From contig NZ_JACONV010000018.1 of NCBI RefSeq assembly GCF_014358015.1, forward strand, positions 1-64,000: a stretch of 64,000 nt of DNA, in the 5' to 3' direction. Shown piece by piece: positions 54,159 through 61,978 of this stretch. Under the pieces are notes generated by a model. It saw only the letters and a program-made list of their open reading frames with translations, did no database searches and was not told the DNA's origin. Numbering within the stretch: position 1 is the stretch's first letter; each line of letters starts with the position of its first letter. The position numbers were made by a program, and so were the translations under genes. Source of the stretch: Pseudomonas triticifolii (GTDB lineage: Bacteria > Pseudomonadota > Gammaproteobacteria > Pseudomonadales > Pseudomonadaceae).

Positions 54159-55621
54159 TTGGGTAGTTATACAAATTTTATGATGGGTGTAATATGTCAT
54201 ATCGTTAAAAAGACACCGAGTTTATTTTCTGTGCGTATGAGGCTTGCTAGTGAGGGTTATTTCAGGAGTCTGGATGAAATCAGAAATAGTACTGATGTTC
54301 AGAGTTCAGAGTATATTGCTCAATACAGTTTGCTATTTCCTCACTACGACTGGACATTTACGGGGATTCGGCATTTGCAGCCCTTGTCTATGTCAGATGC
54401 CGTTAAAGCGGTACGCTGGGGGGAAAGCAATAGTATTTGGAAGAAAAATCGTGTAGAGATCAATCCGACTGCTTCTCGTGAGGTGAGTTTGGATAGACTT
54501 TTTTTCAGGGCATCATTGATGGTCAGAAGATACCGGAAAATCGGCGCATTAATGCTAATAGTCAATGGGTTACACACTGTTTCTTGTCTGTGGTTGAGCT
54601 TAAAGGTGGCTATTACTTTTTATCTACACACTGGTATTTAACCGATGCCGCAGCAACGCTACTGCAGCGTGTGTCAGTTGAGGATATCCCCCTCAGATCC
54701 ATAAATTATGAGACCTGTAACCCTTTTAGGTGCAATTTTTCCGCTGCCACCCTCCCTGGGCGTTTAAATAAAAGCGAGGATAGAATTGTTAGCAACATGG
54801 ACAAGCTTCATCAGGAAATAACACGACTGGAAAAATTAGTGCGCGCTCGCCTGGGCATTAAAAAAAAGCATGAAGGAGTCTATACTCTGGATGCATACAA
54901 TAATAGTGATCGCACTTACTTTGATCTTGATCTTCCGCATGCGTTCAGAGGAAACGCTGCTGATGACAGGCATGTGATAGACACCAGCGTCTCCAGTGCT
55001 AGCCTTATTCTGGGGGAAAAGGGTGATAAGGAGTTTTTGATCACATCGAATACGCTGAAGCATGCAAAAATTCCTTATCTAGCTATTTACTCCGTGCCTG
55101 CTGTCGATGAGCAAGGAAACAGAAAGCATATCCCTCGCGATAAGGTCTTCGCATCAGTCGAGAATTCCGTTCATATTTTTCAATTATTATTCCTGCTGAG
55201 GCGAAAATTTGACGAAACTGTCAAGGTCTATAGCAAGGTCATTGTGTCTGGTCTCAAAAGCCCAGGTAAGAGCTACAGTCGGCTGTATGATGCAAGCATT
55301 GAATTAATGGAGAGTGTTCGCATAGCAGAGATACTTGAAAGCGATGAAAGCCTCTATAAGTACAAGGTTAGAGATAAGCCTGCTGCCCGTATGCGGGATT
55401 TGGTTGTTCGGCACTTAAAAGACTTTAAAAGTATGAATGAAGATGTTGCGCTAATAAAACAAATTTGTAGCGAGAAGGTTTCTGCTGAGAATCTTGTATA
55501 TCAACGGAGAATGACGTATCTCGTTGTGTTCCTCGCGGCCCTTCAGGTAGTGATTGCTGCTGCATCGATGAGTGAGTTGAAGGTGGGATTGGGGGCGTTT
55601 TGGCGCGCGCTCACTATGTAA
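54159..55621 (+). pseudogene. Unknown protein with C-terminal membrane helix, split by a one-base slip in a T7 run
   Basis: The first frame starts at TTG 54159 (GGGGAGG six bases ahead) or ATG 54180 and runs to about 54505. The second frame is open from 54497 to the TAA at 55621. They join naturally at a run of seven T (54499-54505): one more T would give LDRLFFQGIIDGQKIPENRR and a single protein of about 487 residues. No known motif was recognised. The last 40 residues contain one membrane helix (MTYLVVFLAALQVVIAA). A coiled-coil-like stretch lies near NMDKLHQEITRLEKLV. The region is distinctly AT rich. Mutation, assembly error and transcriptional slippage are all possible. Confidence 0.6.
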
Positions 55622-55901
55622 TTTTGACTTGTGACTGGATTTGCTAATGATCCTGTCAGTAGACACTGGAACTGATGCATGACCGGTGTGTCGAGGCGGC
55701 TGTTTTAGGTCGTTAGCTGCCACTCACAAACGGCTGCTTTCGACCCATTGCGGCCAGTGGCGGCAGACAGATCATCGATCCACCGCGACAGATTCTGAGT
55801 AATGTATTTCGGATGAAAGTATCTATTTTGTGGCGTTGGCTGTTTTTCCCGTGATATAGAACACCTCATCACGTCAAAATCTGACCTTTGAGGGATCAAC
55901 G
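55622..55901. other. Intergenic region with palindromic repeat copy
   Basis: The 280 bases include the imperfect palindrome at 55708-55745 (GGTCGTTAGCTGCC with GGCTGCTTTCGACC, 11 of 14 pairs). A GAGGGA ribosome-binding site follows just ahead of the next gene. The rest shows no gene. Confidence 0.6.
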
Positions 55902-56801
55902 GTGTTTTCTTACTCCTTTGCGGTGAAGCTCACCGATCGCAACATTAGTTTAGATAGCTCAGAAGCTGTGTTCGAGAGCGAAAACCGAATGCTAAAAGTT
56001 GAGCGCAAAGAGGACAACGTCCTCCTCATTTCCTCTGATGGCTACTCAAGCAAGGAGGATGCGCTCCAGCAACTGGCTACAATGCTGATGAAAACAAAAA
56101 TTGCGCTCCTCAAGCTCAACATACCCCACCTTGACTGGTTGTCCTTTGACAGCACTCAGCGCTTAGCGACGAATACCGTTGGTAGCTTCTTTGAGAAAGC
56201 AAAGATTGTGGCGGTGAGCTACAAGCCCCAAGCCTATGAAACCGGGCGAATTCAACATTGGTCTGGTGCAATGCCCGCAGGCGAAAAATTTGATCTTAAT
56301 ACACTGACAGAGATTGCCCTCCCTGACTGTGAGTTTAACTTCGGAACTCTTCGGGCGCTGGAAGCTTTGAATGTACTTGGGCTTGCCTTGGCGGATCCGC
56401 ACGCTAAATCCAAGCTGATTCTCGCAATGACTGCGGTGGAAATCCTCAGCGACCGAGGGCGAGTAGAGAAGGCGGTCGAGGAGGCACTTAATGGCCTCAA
56501 GAAAAAAGTCTCGGAGATTCAGGCCGCCGATGAGGTAAAGCAGTTTCTCAAAAGGGTGTTAGGTGAAGCTAAGAAGGAGTCGATTTCAAAAGCAGGGAAA
56601 CGCTTGATTCAAGCAGTGCTCGGAGAAGAGAGGGCTGAAGAGTTCGACAAGCTTTATAAGTTAAGATCCGAATTAGTACACGGCAATGATTCACGCCTTG
56701 CCATTAACATCCAAGAGCATACAGAGATTGAAGAAGAAGCTGAGAAAGGCTTCCGATTGGCATTGGATCTAACTTTGTCGTTTCGTGACGCCGCAAGCTA
56801 A
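55902..56801 (+). CDS. HEPN-domain protein (ApeA-like HEPN)
   Basis: The 299-residue protein has an N-terminal domain of about 150 residues without recognisable motifs. A helical C-terminal domain (about 145-295) follows, with LAMTAVEILSD and LYKLRSELVHGND, where Arg255 and His260 make the HEPN RX4H ribonuclease motif. This resembles the HEPN domain of ApeA-type anti-phage proteins. It would act as an RNase that stops growth upon infection. The start is a GTG at 55902 with GAGGGA upstream. It is intact, with no obvious antitoxin next to it, so activity must be controlled internally if the inference is right. Confidence 0.7.
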   Translation: MFSYSFAVKLTDRNISLDSSEAVFESENRMLKVERKEDNVLLISSDGYSSKEDALQQLATMLMKTKIALLKLNIPHLDWLSFDSTQRLATNTVGSFFEKAKIVAVSYKPQAYETGRIQHWSGAMPAGEKFDLNTLTEIALPDCEFNFGTLRALEALNVLGLALADPHAKSKLILAMTAVEILSDRGRVEKAVEEALNGLKKKVSEIQAADEVKQFLKRVLGEAKKESISKAGKRLIQAVLGEERAEEFDKLYKLRSELVHGNDSRLAINIQEHTEIEEEAEKGFRLALDLTLSFRDAAS

Positions 56802-57123
56802 ATTTGACAGATTCTCTTCAAGGTTCTTTTGAGAAAGGGGGCAAAGATAGAGAGTAAAGGGGGGCCATTGGCCAGTATTACGTTAAGACTGAAGCTCTCT
56901 TGCCTAGCAGTTTTTCAGCAGTGGCTTGCCCCTCTTTTCCAGCCTGATTGAACCTCTCGGATCAATCTATGAGTTGGCTGAATTTCGGGGGCTGCTGAAA
57001 GTAACCTAACATAAACACCTTCAATTACACTTACGCCGCACTTTTGAAGGTCCGCTCTTGGCCTTTCTGCCTTTCTGCCTCTCGCCACCGTAAGCTTGCG
57101 CAATTTTATTATTTGGAGTCAGC
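56802..57123. other. Intergenic region before the Abi gene pair
   Basis: The 322 bases contain no convincing gene. A short tandem of CTTTCTGC (near 57062-57082) was noted. TTTTATTATTTGGAGTCAGC provides the ribosome-binding site for the next gene. Confidence 0.4.
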
Positions 57124-57630
57124 ATGGCTAGTAATAAAAATTCAACCTTTTGTGGTGCAGACCCAACGTGGGCCAATGCCTGCGTGGGCAATAATGGTCA
57201 ACCGGGATATTCTGATTATGAGCAAGGGTTTTCCGCCGGCGCAAATTTACTAATAGAGCAAGTTATTTTAGGCGAGGGGCTTACACTCAGCGTAGATAGC
57301 CTTATATATCCTGTTTGCTTCAACATGCGGCACTCAGTAGAGCTAAGACTAAAAGGTGCAATTGAGGAGTTAGGCCATGTCGCATCCGCAAAGAAAAAGT
57401 TTCTTCGCTTCGCTCAGGCTGCCGGTGTGCTGCCCTCCCAGAAACGCCTTTTAGGCGCGCCGCACACGAAATCTGCGCCCAGGACTCTCTGGTCAATCCA
57501 AAGCTTTCAATCTCAAGCGCCTACATCCTACCGTGGTTACCCTACAAGCTCTGACATTGAGCAAGACGCCTCAAGAGCTATCGACCTGAGGGACGTAGTG
57601 CTGTACAACATTTGCATCGTGTCTGGGTGA
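57124..57630 (+). CDS. Unknown small protein upstream of the Abi_C gene
   Basis: The 168-residue protein begins MASNKNSTFCGADPTWANAC. It has a helical stretch with IYPVCFNMRHSVELRLKGAI (near 62-81), a pattern seen in HEPN-related helical proteins, but lacks a convincing RX4-6H motif. The C-terminal half (from about residue 95) looks low in conservation and may come from a frame change or truncation. It ends seven bases before the next gene and shares its strand, so the two are almost certainly one operon. Its role as partner or immunity protein is inference. Confidence 0.55.
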   Translation: MASNKNSTFCGADPTWANACVGNNGQPGYSDYEQGFSAGANLLIEQVILGEGLTLSVDSLIYPVCFNMRHSVELRLKGAIEELGHVASAKKKFLRFAQAAGVLPSQKRLLGAPHTKSAPRTLWSIQSFQSQAPTSYRGYPTSSDIEQDASRAIDLRDVVLYNICIVSG

Positions 57631-57637
57631 GAACAGA

Positions 57638-58528
57638 ATGATGAACAAGGTGTTGACTGATCTGGCTATAGCCGGTGAAAAGCTTCGTGCGGAACGTGCG
57701 CGTGTTTGGGAAGGGATCAAAGCGTTTGAAAAAATCTTAATTGATCAGGCTGGTGAGCTTGGCTTTGTTGCGCAAAGCGACTTTTTCAGTCTGGAAGAAA
57801 ATTTTGATGAAGAAGGTGAGCAGGTCGGTCATGTCAAAGGCTATTTATTTTTTAATGGCAAACGACTTGTTCTTTATGCTGAACAAGTACCAGAAATCTA
57901 CAACAGCTCAGGACCAGATAAGCATTTCCTGAAAGACCTCTCCATCCATTGGCTGAAAAGGCTCAGTGCACCTGCGGTACTACACTCGGTGGCCGCAGCT
58001 TTGACTGAAAGGATGCAGGCTGACGTGGAAGACACAAGGAAAGTTGCTGAAGACTTATCCCGCTACCTGACCATACAAACAGCTCGAACTGACGAAGATA
58101 TTTCTTCAGAACTCTCTGACGACCAAGCGCTTTTAGATCTGTGGATCGACTGCCACTCGACAAGGCGGACACGGCCCGGAGATTCGATCAGGAGTGGCTC
58201 ACTTCTGCTCGAATCCACCTTCAAACGGTGTCTCAAAAAGCTTGGCCATATCGAATATGAGAATTACAACTTGAGCGACTCTATTCGAGAGCTTAATATG
58301 ATTTTTAAAAATCGCGGCCTGCACGAAACTTACACGGGACAAGTGCTTAGTGCTGCGGTTAGTGCGTGCAACAAGATCGCGTTCACGCGCAACAAAGTAG
58401 CCAGTGTTCACGGCCATGACGAAAATTTCGTGCCTCCTACCCAAGAACTCGCACTGCTCATGAGCCACATGAGTGGGAGCATATCCGTGTACGTACGGAG
58501 GCAGATTGAGCTGGTGATTAATATATAA
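57638..58528 (+). CDS. Abortive-infection protein with Abi_C-like HEPN domain
   Basis: The 296-residue protein has a helical N-terminal part and an acidic middle. The C-terminal part (about 160-290) matches the Abi_C pattern: ALLDLWIDCHSTRRTRPGDS, GSLLLESTFKRCLKKLG, and FTRNKVASVHGHDEN. In the last, Arg251 and His258 form an RX6H motif, as in HEPN RNases. Abi_C domains occur in abortive-infection genes of phage-resistance islands. Start at 57638 (a second ATG follows directly). It is coupled to the 57124 gene. Confidence 0.72.
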   Translation: MMNKVLTDLAIAGEKLRAERARVWEGIKAFEKILIDQAGELGFVAQSDFFSLEENFDEEGEQVGHVKGYLFFNGKRLVLYAEQVPEIYNSSGPDKHFLKDLSIHWLKRLSAPAVLHSVAAALTERMQADVEDTRKVAEDLSRYLTIQTARTDEDISSELSDDQALLDLWIDCHSTRRTRPGDSIRSGSLLLESTFKRCLKKLGHIEYENYNLSDSIRELNMIFKNRGLHETYTGQVLSAAVSACNKIAFTRNKVASVHGHDENFVPPTQELALLMSHMSGSISVYVRRQIELVINI

Positions 58529-58568
58529 CAAAACTTATGAACTGGCCTTCTTCCTAGGCTCTTTGAGA

Positions 58569-58602
58569 GGCCGCTTCTGGCCGATAGCTGTCAGTAGAAG
58601 CC
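58569..58602. repeat. Copy of island palindromic repeat
   Basis: GGCCGCTTCTGGCCGATAGC is followed by TGTCAGTAGAAGCC, a variant of the element at 60520-60557. It stands 41 bases after the Abi_C gene. Confidence 0.5.
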
Positions 58603-58662
58603 ATGTGGGCGTAGCATGGAACCCCCATCTACCCAGGGAGGGCCTTCCCTACGAGTGAATCC

Positions 58663-58839
58663 TTGCGGACAATCGTAAAATGCCAAGTTCCTGGTGATGG
58701 CAGCGGAGATGTCATTATCGATCTCCCACAGGATCTCCTTGCAGAAATGAATGTCGGTTTGGGTGACTCCTTGAGCATCGAGTTGATCGACGGATCGGTA
58801 GTGCTAAAGCCAGTCCGCGACACTGACACGCAACCTTGA
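58663..58839 (+). CDS. AbrB/MazE/SpoVT-type antitoxin-like protein
   Basis: The 58-residue ORF starts at TTG 58663 and was not obvious at ATG level. It reads as a swapped-hairpin AbrB DNA-binding fold: TIVKCQVPGDGSGDVIIDLP, then QDLLAEMNVGLGDSLSIELI and DGSVVLKPV. Such proteins normally repress a downstream toxin. No toxin frame of normal size follows; the next 380 bases hold only a 42-codon frame (58884-59012). So it is an orphan antitoxin or a remnant. Confidence 0.6.
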   Translation: MRTIVKCQVPGDGSGDVIIDLPQDLLAEMNVGLGDSLSIELIDGSVVLKPVRDTDTQP

Positions 58840-59220
58840 GGCCGCTAACGGCCAGGAGCGGACGCTGGGCAGCGCATGCCCCCATGATCGCATCCAAGGT
58901 GATTTATGATGCTCTCTACAGGCAGCAGAGACCGCAGACGCTTTCAACAATCGCTGCGCTGCATCAGGTAACCACGAACTGCGCAAGCATTTACAGCCAC
59001 AAAAGTCATTGACTCGGCCCCTACCTTAATGGGCCCCGCACATTGAGTCTTCGGTCACACCTAGATATCTCTATCCAGTTCATCCCCGGACGCGGCACAA
59101 TTCCAGCTTCAGTAGCGTCATAATTTGTGAGTTACTGCATAATTGAGGAATTGTCTGGTAACCAACTACTCCGGTTACGTCATACTCTGATACCGCCATT
59201 CGGACTCTATTACCATCGGA
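58840..59220. other. Region after the AbrB-like ORF
   Basis: The 381 bases include another degenerate copy of the island repeat (near 58841-58875, GGCCGCTAACGGCCAGGAGC). There is also a 42-codon frame at 58884-59012 (MIASKVIYDALYRQQRPQTL start) of doubtful reality. A hairpin, GGCCC and GGGCC, lies near 59017-59037. The region lies between convergent transcripts. Confidence 0.45.
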
Positions 59221-60276
59221 CTATTCATACCACCGTGGCGATATAAAAACTTTCACATCAACTTTGTCGCGCAGTTTTTCGATATCTGTCAACAGGACTA
59301 GTGGATCCCGGATCCGAGTCTCGGGATCATAGATAAAAAATACAATCTTATTGATGTGCTCATAAGCTGAATATCGAATGACATCAACGATGAGCTCATT
59401 CGATAGCTCTCGATCTGACAAACTCCCTCGTGTCTTCTTTATTTCAATAAGCACTCCTTCGTTGACGAGCTGAAAGTCCACCCTGGAAGCTGACCCGGCG
59501 ATATCCGGGCCCCAGACTTCACGCTTGACGATTCCGAACTCCATTTGCAGCATAGGTAGCATGAGGTCCTGAACATCGTACTCATCGTTAACCTCAAAAG
59601 ATGGTTTTCCGCGTTGACGGGAATTCAGGGACACCACAAAAGCGTTAAATCGTTTGAAGATAAGAGCGAGCCGGTTATCAACCCCAAGCATTTCACGGGT
59701 AGGCGGCAATCGTTCTCTCGGTGAAAAATGATTCTTAAGCTCTAGCTCCTCGAGTCGGATCAGCGCCGCAGGTGAGCGACGGGATAAAAATAATAGCCCA
59801 GAGACCAGCAGCATGCTCATCAATAAAACAAACCATATGAGGTGAACGAAATTCAGCGAAACCCTGAATTTATTTTCAAATTTGTAATGAGGAGTGCCGT
59901 CCGGCCTGTGCCCTGTTCCAGGCACTACACTTACCTCGTGCTTGACGATTACACCTAGAGTAGGGAAATAGAAACTCAAGTGTGGAGGTAACGAATCGGC
60001 CACCCCCTTATTGTACCGCTCCAGCTGCCGCGCCTCATCCCGCATAGCGCTCCCATAATAGTCTGACGACAGGTACTCCCTAATGGCCGAATTCCCTAAA
60101 TCAAAATCTTCGAAGACGGCGTGCACCCACATGATGTAATTCGAGCCAATCGAAATAAAAGCGCATACACCCATAATTTTCGCAAAGAAGACAGCACTTC
60201 GAGTGTTTAGTATCGTGTCGGCAAGGGATCGTTCTTCCCGCAACAGCCCTAAATAAATGAGTATTCGATTCAACAT
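59221..60276 (-). CDS. Two-TM protein with DpnII/MboI-like PD-(D/E)xK nuclease domain
   Basis: The 351-residue protein has membrane helices at about 29-50 and 143-166. The intervening loop of about 90 residues should be periplasmic, and the C-terminal domain cytoplasmic. The C-terminal 150 residues match the REase_DpnII-MboI pattern: GSASRVDFQLVNEGVLIEIK (Asp267, Glu278, Lys280), TRGSLSDRELSNELIVDVIR and VFFIYDPETRIRDP. This domain is seen in type II enzymes and, fused to sensors, in defence genes. No methyltransferase lies beside it, so a classical restriction system is unlikely. An anchored effector that cuts nucleic acid at the membrane is inference. Start: ATG 60276 with AGGA seven bases ahead. 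Confidence 0.75.
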   Translation of the reverse strand: MLNRILIYLGLLREERSLADTILNTRSAVFFAKIMGVCAFISIGSNYIMWVHAVFEDFDLGNSAIREYLSSDYYGSAMRDEARQLERYNKGVADSLPPHLSFYFPTLGVIVKHEVSVVPGTGHRPDGTPHYKFENKFRVSLNFVHLIWFVLLMSMLLVSGLLFLSRRSPAALIRLEELELKNHFSPRERLPPTREMLGVDNRLALIFKRFNAFVVSLNSRQRGKPSFEVNDEYDVQDLMLPMLQMEFGIVKREVWGPDIAGSASRVDFQLVNEGVLIEIKKTRGSLSDRELSNELIVDVIRYSAYEHINKIVFFIYDPETRIRDPLVLLTDIEKLRDKVDVKVFISPRWYE

Positions 60277-60762
60277 TTCGAGATCCTAAATCCTTACTTT
60301 TCTACGGTCGTCCACCGAAGCGGCAGACAGTTGGTCGATTGAAATAGTTACACTGGATTGGTCTAATGACCAGCCGTTGGTAGTCGAACCGAGATTATCG
60401 CGTTCCTGCGAACGCTCCAAAAAAACGCGGAATCTTTTCAAGCTCACGATTGAAGATAGTACCATCGGATTGCAGTCACTGGTTCTGGTAAGCGTTAGCA
60501 GCCATGAGGGGCCGGCCTGGGTCGATAGCTGCCCTTCATGAACGGCAGCTGTCGACCAGAATTGGTCAGTCGAAGGAATCTACGGAAACACAACAAATAG
60601 TCTAATTCACCATCTGGTGTCTGATATTAGCCAAAGGCGTCTGCTTCCCAAGTTGCTCGGTTCTCTACGCGCGTCACAGTGATTGCTACGAAATAGCGCT
60701 GTTAAAATAAACCTTGATCATCAGCCCCTACAAATAGGAGCAATACTGAGCTCTCGAAAAAA
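60277..60762. other. Intergenic region with clear palindromic repeat
   Basis: Within these 486 bases, 60520-60557 is the best copy of the island palindrome (14-bp arms with one mismatch, ten-base loop). A partial copy lies near 60307-60345. No gene was recognised; a short plus-strand frame at 60683 is not credible. Confidence 0.6.
60520..60557. repeat. Best-preserved copy of island palindromic repeat
   Basis: GGTCGATAGCTGCC (60520-60533) and GGCAGCTGTCGACC (60544-60557) pair at 13 of 14 positions around CTTCATGAAC. Related copies are at 53766, 55708, 58569 and 63852. Confidence 0.8.
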
Positions 60763-61773
60763 CTATGCATCGGAGGGCAACTTGATCTGCCGATACTCCA
60801 AGGGGAGTTTCAGTTTTTCACTGAGATACTCAAGGTACCTCACATCCTCTGGATTGGGTAGAGTACGACCCACGGCTACAAGCCTGACAGGTTTTTCCTG
60901 CGGCTCATCCCAGTAGTAGGCATATTCGAGGAGTTGACCGATTGCTTGCCGCAGAACTCTTCGGGTCGAAAAATCCGACTTGACCTCGAAAAGAATTATT
61001 TCGGTTTCCGTAGTTACCATCACATCGATAAAGTTCTCCTCGAACACAATCTTTGCTTCTGGATACTCGACTCTAAGCTCTTCGTACAGGGCAGCCTGGA
61101 TCAATCCGTGCTCTGGTGAACATTCTCGGCCCGAGAACCCGCTCCTGAAGTGAGCATCCTGGATTGGTGGTATGGCCTGCCCCTTCCTTCCTCGTCGATC
61201 CGATCGATTTTCTTTTACCGTCTTCGGCAGATCATGCTTCGCATCACACTCAATCAACTGGTAACGCTGGTAACCCAGTACTAGATCGCCCGGCTCAGCA
61301 ACGGTATTAGGGGGATACCACTCTACATCTTCCGGGCGAAAGCGAACATTCACGAAAAGGCCCCAGTTAGCACTATTCAGCCCGCCTCTATCGCCTTCCA
61401 CGGCATCAATCTCCTCAAGCATTCGGTCGTACCAACCGAGCTGCTTGTAGTGATCTAATACCGCATTGCTTTGAGTCTCATCGAGAAACTCAACGTGGCG
61501 AATACGGGCAACGTAGCGACGGCCACTTGGAGCGAGTGTAAAAAATACAATATCTCCTGTGCGATCGCCTCTAGCTATGCGCGACTCCCAACCTTTGTTC
61601 ACACCCTGCAAAAATCCGTATTGCCAACCCCCAATCTGCCACTCGAATCGGAATAACCATTCCTCATGGCCGTATCCGTGTTGAGAAACAAAACTGTTGG
61701 GCGCCTCGGTTGCAGTCCCAGTGGGATGCTGCCAATTGGAGTCGTTGTAACAAATGCGCGTGATATAGCTCAT
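60763..61773 (-). CDS. PD-(D/E)xK nuclease with N-terminal beta-rich (possible base-reader) domain
   Basis: The 336-residue protein has an N-terminal domain (about 1-160) with GYGHEEWLFRFEW, GGWQYGFLQGVNKG and GDIVFFTLAPSGRRYVARI. This beta-rich pattern resembles the PUA/EVE-like reader domains placed in front of modification-dependent nucleases. A linker with basic residues (DRRGRKGQ) follows. The C-terminal nuclease (about 215-330) has Asp250 in NFIDVMV, FEVKS with Glu263 and Lys265, and RQAIGQLLEYAYYW with the usual Q...Y helix. So it is a candidate single-protein restriction nuclease for modified or phage DNA. The reader assignment is tentative. Start ATG 61773 with AAGGA upstream; the longer frame (61842) is rejected. 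Confidence 0.72.
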   Translation of the reverse strand: MSYITRICYNDSNWQHPTGTATEAPNSFVSQHGYGHEEWLFRFEWQIGGWQYGFLQGVNKGWESRIARGDRTGDIVFFTLAPSGRRYVARIRHVEFLDETQSNAVLDHYKQLGWYDRMLEEIDAVEGDRGGLNSANWGLFVNVRFRPEDVEWYPPNTVAEPGDLVLGYQRYQLIECDAKHDLPKTVKENRSDRRGRKGQAIPPIQDAHFRSGFSGRECSPEHGLIQAALYEELRVEYPEAKIVFEENFIDVMVTTETEIILFEVKSDFSTRRVLRQAIGQLLEYAYYWDEPQEKPVRLVAVGRTLPNPEDVRYLEYLSEKLKLPLEYRQIKLPSDA

Positions 61774-61978
61774 TACAGTCCTTGTATTTATTCCCGGCAA
61801 AGCGCCATCACTCAGCTTCGCAAAAAAGACGTTTTTTAGCAAAACAGCGTCACTTTATAGCGCTGTTCACGGCTTGAGGTTTCGCTGCCCCCCATGCAAC
61901 GCCCGCATGGCTCCTACTGACAGCTATGGGTAGTGAGCAGCCACCGGTGGCGTATAGCATCAAGAGCCAGCCAGCGCC

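Noticed and set aside
58884..59012. 42-codon frame as the toxin partner of the AbrB-like ORF
   Set aside because: Too short, with no ribosome-binding site and no resemblance to known toxins.
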